In this document: in pieces, positions 1-5,020 of the stretch
How positions within the stretch are numbered: the stretch's first letter is position 1
Layout: every line of letters begins with the position of its first letter
Assembly (NCBI GenBank): GCA_021781855.1
Contig: JAJXWC010000007.1
Span: forward strand, 1 to 8,402
Length of the DNA stretch: 8,402 nucleotides
From: Bacillota bacterium
Lineage (GTDB): Bacteria; Bacillota; Bacilli; Lactobacillales; Streptococcaceae
Reading direction: 5' to 3'
Notes under the pieces: model-generated
The model's database searches: none
What the model saw: only the letters and a program-made list of their open reading frames with translations
Told to the model about the DNA's origin: nothing
Made by a program: the position numbers and the translations under genes

Positions 1-193
1 ATTTTGACGGATGAATTGCACCCTTATTTGTAAACTTCAAATTAGTAGTTTGAGCGTGGAAATCGAATCTTGCCACTCGACTAGGGCGTGTTGAGCGTTG
101 TGTCAACACACCCTAATAGTACGGCGAGGATAAATTTTAGCGAATTTTTGAAAGTTAGCCAGTCTTAGCAGTAGATACTGCAAGATGAAAATT

Positions 194-219
194 AAAATGG
201 GAATTAATTTCCCGTTTTT
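194..219 (+). terminator. Probable rho-independent terminator of an upstream unit
   Basis: The stem AAAATGGGAA / TTCCCGTTTTT has ten pairs, including one T-G wobble, around the 5-nt loop TTAAT. The right arm continues directly into a T run. It could end an upstream gene or a small RNA starting within the first 130 bases. The stem is mostly A-T, so strength is uncertain. Confidence 0.45.
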
Positions 220-231
220 CTCTTATGAGAA

Positions 232-245
232 TGTAAGCGCATTAA
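232..245 (+). promoter_or_regulatory. Candidate cre (CcpA-binding) site
   Basis: TGTAAGCGCATTAA agrees at 13 of 14 positions with the lactococcal cre consensus WGWAARCGYTWWMA; the tenth base is A instead of T. It overlaps a possible -10 hexamer TAAAAT at 243-248. No good -35 accompanies that hexamer, so the promoter is not certain. If the hexamer is used, CcpA bound here would repress the transporter gene 130 bases downstream. Confidence 0.35.
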
Positions 246-377
246 AATAAAAAAGCTATCTACTTCGCAGTCCCCAGTTTCATTCCCGAGGTTTTTAGTA
301 TTTTAGAGCGAATGGGATGCTCGTAGTCTGGACAGCAAAACGAGTCAGGCTGATAGATTTAAAAGAAAGGAGAAGAA

Positions 378-1352
378 ATGAGCGAAATCAGACAGATTAT
401 TCAGCACCACTGGGCGCTGTCAGAGACAATCACACCCGCTTATGGTGCGATTGTGATGGGGTCTGGTATTGTGGCCAGCGGACTTTATCTGAATGGAAAA
501 ATTGTGTTATCATTGATTGTGCTTGTATTTGCCTGCATTGCGTGGGTAACACTTGCCAGTTTGTTTTGTTATCGTTGGATAAAACAGCGAGAAAGAATTA
601 AGCATGAAGCAATAAATCCTCCTGCACTGACGGGCGTTGCAGGAACGGCAGTTTTAGGAACAAATTTTGTTAATTATAAGTGGTTGCCAGTGGGGATTTT
701 TCTACTTATTTTGGCTCTTCTACTCTGGCTTTATGTTTTACCCAAAGTTTTGAAAAATTTAAAAAGACGGACGGTTGGCGTTTCTTTTTTGTTGACAGTA
801 TCCACTGAAGCTTTGGCTAATTTATTTGCAGCACTTTATATCGCATTGAGAATAGAAGTTTTGCTTTATTTTTCAATCTTGCTTTTTGTGTTAGGATTGA
901 TTTTTTATGTGCGCGTGATTATTCATTTCGACTTTCATGAAATTTTTCATGGACATGGAGACCACTGGGTTATTGGTGGCGCTTTAGCGATTTCGAGTTT
1001 GACGATTGGGAAAATTACATTGGCTATTTCGCAGACTGTCAATTTTTCAAGCGCACTTGAATTTTTTAAAATTTTTGCCGTATTCATGTGGGCTATCACG
1101 ATGTTTTGGCTGCCGATTTTGCTCTTTGCGGAAATTTGGAATATTCGAATTGAGTATGACATTCGCCGTTGGTCAACGGTTTTTCCACTCGGAATGTATG
1201 CCGCGAGTTCATTTTCAGTCGGCAAAGATGTACTTAATGTTCCGATGATTCTTCAGTTCGCGCATTATTGGGTTTACGTTGGACTTTTTGCTTGGTGTGT
1301 TGGTATGATTGTAATGCTTAAGCATGACTGGTTGATTTTATACGAAGGTTAG
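378..1352 (+). CDS. TDT family transporter (TehA/SLAC1-like membrane protein)
   Basis: This 324-residue integral membrane protein has about ten hydrophobic segments. It resembles the tellurite-resistance/dicarboxylate transporter (TDT) family, which includes TehA, Mae1 and the plant anion channel SLAC1. Supporting marks are a first membrane segment with PAYGAIVMGSG (residues 20-30), a histidine-rich stretch HGHGDHW (191-197), and RRWSTVFPLGMYAASS (263-278), which matches the W-x-x-x-FPLG-x-YA signature of the family. The start ATG is set by AAAGGAG at 366-372, five bases upstream. The gene stands alone and ends before a strong hairpin. The substrate cannot be read from sequence: TehA-like members act as anion channels, others carry malate or sulfite. 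Family assignment is fairly secure; a role in tellurite resistance is not implied. Confidence 0.8.
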   Translation: MSEIRQIIQHHWALSETITPAYGAIVMGSGIVASGLYLNGKIVLSLIVLVFACIAWVTLASLFCYRWIKQRERIKHEAINPPALTGVAGTAVLGTNFVNYKWLPVGIFLLILALLLWLYVLPKVLKNLKRRTVGVSFLLTVSTEALANLFAALYIALRIEVLLYFSILLFVLGLIFYVRVIIHFDFHEIFHGHGDHWVIGGALAISSLTIGKITLAISQTVNFSSALEFFKIFAVFMWAITMFWLPILLFAEIWNIRIEYDIRRWSTVFPLGMYAASSFSVGKDVLNVPMILQFAHYWVYVGLFAWCVGMIVMLKHDWLILYEG

Positions 1353-1381
1353 TATTTTAGGCTGAATTCAGCATCAGTTGT

Positions 1382-1487
1382 GTAAACTTTAAGTAAGGAT
1401 GAGTATAATAGACTTATTCCAATGAAGCAATAGCTTGGTGTGGGGGACACATTGCCAAGCATGCGACGTTTTTTTCATAAAGTTTAC
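1382..1487 (+). ncRNA. Candidate structured RNA element, class unknown
   Basis: Perfect 10-base inverted repeats GTAAACTTTA (1382-1391) and TAAAGTTTAC (1478-1487) enclose two further hairpins. The first is GGATGAGT 1397-1404 with ACTTATTCC 1412-1420, one bulge and one wobble. The second is GCTTGG 1433-1438 with CCAAGC 1455-1460, extended inside by TGTG/CACA and outside by GCA/TGC. Seven T residues follow at 1469-1475. This could be a three-way-junction RNA in the transporter 3' UTR. It could also be a small RNA starting near 1416 from the TATAAT at 1404-1409, or a short mobile-element relic; no target duplication is visible. I do not recognise it as a known riboswitch. Confidence 0.3.
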
Positions 1488-1492
1488 TCCTA

Positions 1493-1530
1493 AACAAAAA
1501 TGGCGGCTGGTTACCGCTATTTTTGTTTGC
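1493..1530 (+). terminator. Rho-independent terminator of the transporter gene
   Basis: Fourteen pairs (1493-1506 with 1514-1527, one G-T wobble) close a 7-nt loop CTGGTTA. The GC-rich core GGCGG/CCGC is followed by ATTTTTGTTT, as expected for plus-strand termination. Confidence 0.8.
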
Positions 1531-1546
1531 TACCAAAAATAATTAT

Positions 1547-1584
1547 GCAAAAAAGCAATTTGACAGTTTGGTCAAATTGCTTTT
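1547..1584 (-). terminator. Rho-independent terminator of fakA
   Basis: A perfect 14-bp stem (1551-1564 with 1571-1584) closes the loop AGTTTG. Read on the minus strand, the stem ends in a run of six T before GCATAA, so it fits the end of the asp23-fakA unit about 90 bases after the fakA stop. It could also act weakly on the plus strand. Its core TTTGACA/GGTCAAA is a near copy of the inverted repeat reported in the findings. Confidence 0.75.
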
Positions 1585-1675
1585 AGTCACCTACTCGTCC
1601 AACTGTTGAGCAGGTAAGTAATAAGGTCGTTTTAAGTAGTAGAGGTAAGATTTTGCTCTAAATTTGGCAGAGCCT

Positions 1676-3343
1676 TTATTCTACTGAAAAAAGATAAGGA
1701 TAAACGGGCTGTTTACCGTCATGAATTTCGATTTCAAGTTCAGGATATTTCTTTTCAAGCTCTTTAGCAAGTTTTTCAGCATCTTTTCGCTTGCCGTCAG
1801 CTCCGACATAAATCGCTGCAATCTCGCTGTCTTCATCAATCATCTTGTCAAAAACGGCCAAAATCGCATCATACTGGCGTTTCATAGAAACAACGATTTT
1901 TCCATTGAGCATACCGAGTGTATCACGCTTGTGAATCTCAATCCCATCAACATTCGTGTCGCGAATAGCGCTTGTAACAGAACCTGATTTGACATCAACA
2001 AGGCTTTCGGTCATCGCTTCTTTGTTTTCTTCGATTGATTTCGTTGGGTCAAATGATAATAATGCCGTAAATCCTTGTGGAACCGTTGAAGACTCAACCA
2101 CTTCAACAGGAATTTCAGCTACTTCAGCGGCTGATTTTGCTGCCATGAAGATGTTTTTGTTGTTGGGCAAAATGATGACTTTATCTGCATTGACCGCTTC
2201 AATCGCTTTAACGATGTCCTCTGTTGATGGATTCATCGTTTGGCCGCCAGAAACAACGTAGTTGACACCCATTTCTTTGAAAATATCAGCCAGGCCATCA
2301 CCTGCTGCAATCGCAATCAGTCCCCAGTCTTTTTTAGAAGCAGTCGTTGTGATGTTTGATTTTGCTTCTTTTTCTTTGACGCCTTCATTTTGCAGGCGCA
2401 TATTATCTACTTTAACCTTAATCAAACGTCCAAATTTCAGGCCTTCTTGAATCACGAGTCCAGGGTCTTCTGTGTGAACATGGAGTTTGATAATTTCATC
2501 ATCATCAACTAAGACCGTTGAATTTCCCAGTCCTTCAAGAAAAACCTGAAATTCATCGTGACTGTATTTGCCTTGAACGGTTGGGCCTTTGCCGATTTCA
2601 ACCATGATTTCAGTACAATAACCGTATTTAATGTCAGCAGTTGACGCATTTCCGACACCAAGACTTTCGTGTTCAACATTGACCATGCGGTCCATCGCAC
2701 CTAGTTCGGCTGTTGGTGTTTCGGGAATAAACTCGCCGTTGAGCGCCATCATGAAGCCTTCATAAATGTAAACCAGTCCCTGTCCACCAGAGTCAACAAC
2801 GCCAACTTCTTTTAGCACGGGCAGCATTTCGGGGGTCATTGCGAGTGCTTTTTTCGCACCATCAAGTGCTGCCGCCATGATTTCGACGACATCATCGGTT
2901 TCGTCCGTTTTACGATTTGCCATTTCGGCAGCACCACGAGAAACGGTCAAAATTGTCCCTTCGACAGGCTTCATCACAGCTTTATACGCAACTTCGACAC
3001 CGCTTTGAAGTGCCGCAGCCAAATGAATCCCGTCAAGTTCGTCGTAATCTTTTGCATATTGTCCAAAACCGCGGAAAAGTTGTGAAAGAATAACGCCGGA
3101 ATTGCCACGAGCTCCCATCAGCAGCCCTTTTGAAAGGATTTGCGCAACAGCACCTACAGTGTCTGCTGATTTTTCAGCGACCTCTTTTGCACCATTGGTA
3201 ATGGTCATCCCCATATTTGTTCCAGTATCGCCATCTGGCACAGGAAAAACGTTGAGCGAATTCACATATTCAGCCTGAGCGTTCAAACGACTGGCTGCCG
3301 CTTGAACCATTTCTTTGAATTTACTTGCGTTGATATTAGCCAC
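1676..3343 (-). CDS. Fatty acid kinase catalytic subunit FakA (YloV/DAK2 family)
   Basis: FakA is a cytoplasmic kinase that phosphorylates fatty acids presented by FakB proteins, giving acyl-phosphates for phospholipid synthesis. The 555 residues match the family's usual length. The N-terminal DhaL-type kinase domain (about 8-200) shows VFPVPDGDTGTNM with Mg/ATP-binding Asp37 and Asp39, GARGNSG (77-83) and DSGGQG (184-189). The middle domain has Cys243, His288 and His290, the likely zinc ligands of this family. The C-terminal part (about 341-555) is the DegV/EDD-like FakB-interacting region. The start is GTG, directly after the asp23 stop; the product MANINASKFKEMVQAA fits relatives, and the first ATG would be residue 12. 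An AAGGTGG sequence lies inside the asp23 end. No fakB is in the window. Confidence 0.93.
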   Translation of the reverse strand: MANINASKFKEMVQAAASRLNAQAEYVNSLNVFPVPDGDTGTNMGMTITNGAKEVAEKSADTVGAVAQILSKGLLMGARGNSGVILSQLFRGFGQYAKDYDELDGIHLAAALQSGVEVAYKAVMKPVEGTILTVSRGAAEMANRKTDETDDVVEIMAAALDGAKKALAMTPEMLPVLKEVGVVDSGGQGLVYIYEGFMMALNGEFIPETPTAELGAMDRMVNVEHESLGVGNASTADIKYGYCTEIMVEIGKGPTVQGKYSHDEFQVFLEGLGNSTVLVDDDEIIKLHVHTEDPGLVIQEGLKFGRLIKVKVDNMRLQNEGVKEKEAKSNITTTASKKDWGLIAIAAGDGLADIFKEMGVNYVVSGGQTMNPSTEDIVKAIEAVNADKVIILPNNKNIFMAAKSAAEVAEIPVEVVESSTVPQGFTALLSFDPTKSIEENKEAMTESLVDVKSGSVTSAIRDTNVDGIEIHKRDTLGMLNGKIVVSMKRQYDAILAVFDKMIDEDSEIAAIYVGADGKRKDAEKLAKELEKKYPELEIEIHDGKQPVYPYLFSVE

Positions 3344-3712
3344 TTAATCTTCAACCACCTTCACATTTTGTACATATACGTTGATTTTTGCGAGCGAAAT
3401 ACCGAGCTGATTTTCCAGATTGAAACGCACGCGTTCTTGGATATTTTTTGCGACTTCGCTGATTTTTACGCCGTAAGAAATTACGACATAAACGTCAATT
3501 GAAGTTTCATTATTCGTTGTTGTGACTACCACGCCTTTTGAATAGTTTTCTTGGCGCAAAATATTGCGGAAATTATCTTTTACCGCATTTTTACTCGTCA
3601 TGCCGACCACACCAAAAATTTCAGTTGTAGAAGCGCCGACAACTGTTGCAATAACTTCTGCAGCCAGTTCAACGTTACCATGCGGAGTGCTAATTGTAAC
3701 CGTCATTTTCAT
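3344..3712 (-). CDS. Asp23/YloU family protein
   Basis: This is a 122-residue Asp23/Gls24-family protein of the YloU type, which usually lies directly before fakA/yloV in Firmicutes. Its exact biochemical role is unknown; relatives are linked to envelope stress and to FakA. The family core is visible: EVIATVVGASTTEIFGVVGM, SKGVVV, DVYVVISYGVKISEVAKNIQERV and the end NVYVQNVKVVED. I place the start at ATG 3712 (MKMTVTI) or, two codons later, 3706. Family members begin at about that point, and AAAAGG at 3720-3725 is seven bases upstream. The longer reading from 3757 adds 15 residues unlike the family and has no SD. Its stop touches the fakA GTG in the same frame, so the two are co-transcribed and probably translationally coupled. 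Confidence 0.88.
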   Translation of the reverse strand: MKMTVTISTPHGNVELAAEVIATVVGASTTEIFGVVGMTSKNAVKDNFRNILRQENYSKGVVVTTTNNETSIDVYVVISYGVKISEVAKNIQERVRFNLENQLGISLAKINVYVQNVKVVED

Positions 3713-3757
3713 ACTCGTGCCTTTTGACAAAATAATCAAAAGGGCACTTTCCTCCAT
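3713..3757 (-). promoter_or_regulatory. Hairpin between a strong SD and the asp23 start codon
   Basis: On the minus strand GGAGG (3751-3755) is followed by AAA, then an 11-bp stem with one bulged C (arms 3736-3747 and 3717-3727, 8-nt loop), then GAGT and ATG. If the stem forms, GGAGG sits about seven bases from the start. The weaker SD AAAAGG (3720-3725) is part of the stem and would then be hidden. Confidence 0.4.
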
Positions 3758-3779
3758 ATTATTTATAATATCATTTCTT

Positions 3780-3788
3780 ATTTTAACA
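3780..3788 (-). promoter_or_regulatory. Candidate extended -10 promoter for asp23-fakA
   Basis: The minus strand reads TGTTAAAAT, an extended -10, about 70 bases before the asp23 start. The -35 region is poor (TGTTTT at 17-bp spacing). A second AT-rich candidate, TATTATAAAT at 3761-3770, lies closer to the gene. Confidence 0.4.
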
Positions 3789-3798
3789 TATTTTTGTG

Positions 3799-3824
3799 AA
3801 ATAAAACAGCCTCAGCGGCTGTTT
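3799..3824 (-). terminator. Rho-independent terminator after the DUF3021 gene
   Basis: An 8-bp stem (3804-3811 with 3817-3824, AAACAGCC/GGCTGTTT) closes a 5-nt loop. On the minus strand it runs into TTTTATTT. It lies 10 bases past the DUF3021 stop and separates that unit from asp23. Confidence 0.7.
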
Positions 3825-3833
3825 GGAACGAAT

Positions 3834-4334
3834 TTAGGAATGGAGTTTTTTATTGAGTTGTTTGATTTGGTGACGGTAGTAGAACCACATAACAAGCCAA
3901 ATCAGCACATAGCTAAAAAGAATAGTTTCTAGCGGTGAAAAATATATTGTTTTCAGTTGCGAAGCAGGAATCGAACGATAGAATTGAAGAATTTGCTGAT
4001 AGGGCCAGCCCAAAGGGAAATTTGACAAAACTGTCAAAAAATAAAAAATAAACAAACTGGATAGAAAATGAATGATATTCGCTTTTTTTAATCCGAATTG
4101 CTGATTTTTGAACAATCGCACCGCGGTCAAAAAGAAAATTCCGACTGCCGCATAGGTCAAAAGTGCAAGAAGCTCCGTGTAGGCAGGAACAACACCATCA
4201 ACTGTAAGATAAGGTGCCAAAGTGGTTAATTCGAATGTACCGCTTCCAAAGAAAAGTGCATTCAGTACACTCAAGAAAGTGAAAATCGCAATGCTGATTG
4301 CAGCTGCATTTGCCCAACTTTTTAAATTTTTCAT
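3834..4334 (-). CDS. DUF3021 family membrane protein, partner of the LytTR regulator
   Basis: This 166-residue protein has four predicted membrane segments (about 9-30, 53-74, 84-105 and 133-153) and a short basic tail (YYRHQIKQLNKKLHS). Length and layout fit DUF3021 proteins, which are commonly encoded directly after a small LytTR-type regulator. The start ATG overlaps the regulator's stop as ATGA, so the two are translationally coupled. In analogous streptococcal pairs (HdrRM, BrsRM) the membrane protein holds the regulator inactive. By inference this protein may sequester its LytTR partner and release it on an unknown signal. The inhibitory role has not been shown for this protein. Confidence 0.8.
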   Translation of the reverse strand: MKNLKSWANAAAISIAIFTFLSVLNALFFGSGTFELTTLAPYLTVDGVVPAYTELLALLTYAAVGIFFLTAVRLFKNQQFGLKKANIIHFLSSLFIFYFLTVLSNFPLGWPYQQILQFYRSIPASQLKTIYFSPLETILFSYVLIWLVMWFYYRHQIKQLNKKLHS

Positions 4335-4768
4335 AAACCAAAATACCTCTTAATCTCTCTAAGATAGCCACGGCTTGAGTAAGTATGACTTCCATTTTTG
4401 AAATAAATTTTGATTTTTCCACCAAAAGTAAATTCAAAGTGCGAAATTTTATTTGCATTGACAATTTCTGAATTTGAAATTCGTAAGAAATCGGTGGATA
4501 ACCGACTTGACAACTCTGTCAAAGTTTGCGGCAAAATAAATTCTTGCTTATCATCAAGCAGTACGTAAACGTGCTTGTTCGCGGCATAAATTGTTGTTAT
4601 TTTAGCAAAATCAAGAATGATTTTTTGTTCATTTTTCGTCGCAATCAGCTTGAAGTCAAAATTTTGCAGTTGTGTGATGATTTTGGAAAGCTCGGGAGTT
4701 AAGTTGCGCAAAGTGAAATCCCCCAAATCTTCTGATAGAGTTTTATCAATATTAATTGTGATTTTCAT
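4331..4768 (-). CDS. LytTR-domain DNA-binding regulator
   Basis: This small 145-residue transcription regulator has no receiver domain. The N-terminal ~44 residues have no recognised domain. Residues ~45-145 form a LytTR DNA-binding domain: the strand-rich run IILDFAKITTIYAANKHVYV, then FLRISNSEIVNANKISHFEF (94-113), then the basic end SSRGYLREIKRYFGL. Such orphan LytTR proteins usually pair with a small membrane inhibitor, here the overlapping DUF3021 gene. LytTR proteins bind pairs of ~9-bp direct repeats, often at their own promoter. An imperfect direct repeat (CTAAAGCTCA / CTAAGCACCT on the plus strand) lies at 4811-4830, but it is not a clear match. No ordinary SD precedes the start. The target genes are unknown. 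Confidence 0.87.
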   Translation of the reverse strand: MKITINIDKTLSEDLGDFTLRNLTPELSKIITQLQNFDFKLIATKNEQKIILDFAKITTIYAANKHVYVLLDDKQEFILPQTLTELSSRLSTDFLRISNSEIVNANKISHFEFTFGGKIKIYFKNGSHTYSSRGYLREIKRYFGL

Positions 4769-4966
4769 ACTCTTATTGTACCAGATTGTATCAAAATGGT
4801 TTTCCCCTCTCTAAAGCTCACTAAGCACCTGATGACAAGCCAGGTTTGTCTTACGCTCGTACAGCCTTCATTTGATAAGTCTATTCTCTCAAAATTTATA
4901 CTAGAAAAATAGACATTCCTGACCTTTTGACATTTTGGGCAGATGCTTTGGCGAATTTGACGGATA
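4769..4966. other. Intergenic region with folded leader/3' UTR sequence
   Basis: This gap lies between the surface-protein terminator and lytTR and has no gene. It holds the tandem -10 elements and a crossing set of short inverted repeats at 4827-4850 (ACCTG, GACAA, CAGGT, TTGTC). There is also a hairpin at 4879-4914 whose GTCTATT/AATAGAC ends pair. A minus-strand TATAAA inside that hairpin (near 4898-4903) is a weak promoter candidate. Confidence 0.35.
4775..4793 (-). promoter_or_regulatory. Tandem extended -10 elements upstream of lytTR
   Basis: On the minus strand TGATACAAT (4785-4793) and TGGTACAAT (4775-4783) lie exactly 10 bp apart. Neither has a good -35. The nearer one ends six bases before the ATG and would give an essentially leaderless mRNA. 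The farther one would give a leader of about ten bases. Confidence 0.5.
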
Positions 4967-4998
4967 AAAAAGATTTGACAAATTTGTCAAATCTTTTT
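4967..4998 (-). terminator. Terminator of the surface-protein gene (perfect palindrome)
   Basis: A fully self-complementary 32-base sequence forms a 14-bp stem with AATT loop, flanked by A and T runs. It begins 22 bases after the surface-protein stop and could work in both directions. The core TTTGACA-AATT-TGTCAAA recurs nearby. Confidence 0.8.
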
Positions 4999-5020
4999 AT
5001 AGTCTAGCAGAGTATTCTAT

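Larger units (their letters stand above)
1..377. other. Intergenic region with several hairpins, no clear gene
   Basis: No convincing gene was seen. Bases 1-33 read in frame as ILTDELHPYL followed by TAA, which could be the tail of an upstream plus-strand gene, but ten codons cannot prove it. The rest contains several dyads. GTGG 57-60 can pair with CCAC 73-76. A 12-nt arm at 83-94 pairs with 103-114, with one mismatch. CTTAGCAGT 164-172 pairs with ACTGCAAG 177-184, apart from one A/A mismatch. A terminator-like stem lies at 194-218 and a cre-like site at 232-245. The leader of the transporter gene (about 250-377) shows no riboswitch class that I recognise. Confidence 0.5.

Noticed and set aside
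57..76. tRNA T-arm-like hairpin with loop TCGAATC
   Set aside because: The stem contains a mismatch and no acceptor, D or anticodon arms can be built around it.
317..601. Plus-strand ORF of 94 codons overlapping the transporter start
   Set aside because: It is a shadow frame of the transporter gene, without an SD and with no recognisable domain.
947..1248. ORFs on both strands inside the transporter gene
   Set aside because: They lie fully inside a well-supported membrane-protein gene and show only its out-of-frame composition.
1433..1464. Resemblance of the CTTGGTG...CCAAGC hairpin to a preQ1-II riboswitch
   Set aside because: Only the first stem is similar; the second stem and the downstream SD-sequestering part are missing and no gene follows.
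1721..2450. Three plus-strand ORFs opposite fakA
   Set aside because: They are antisense shadows of a strongly recognised kinase gene, with no SD or promoter.
3713..3757. Longer asp23 reading starting at ATG 3757
   Set aside because: The extra 15 residues cover the GGAGG and the hairpin, do not resemble the family N-terminus, and have no SD upstream.
4198..4464. Minus-strand 88-codon ORF across the lytTR/DUF3021 junction
   Set aside because: It is out of frame with both recognised genes and explained by their overlap.
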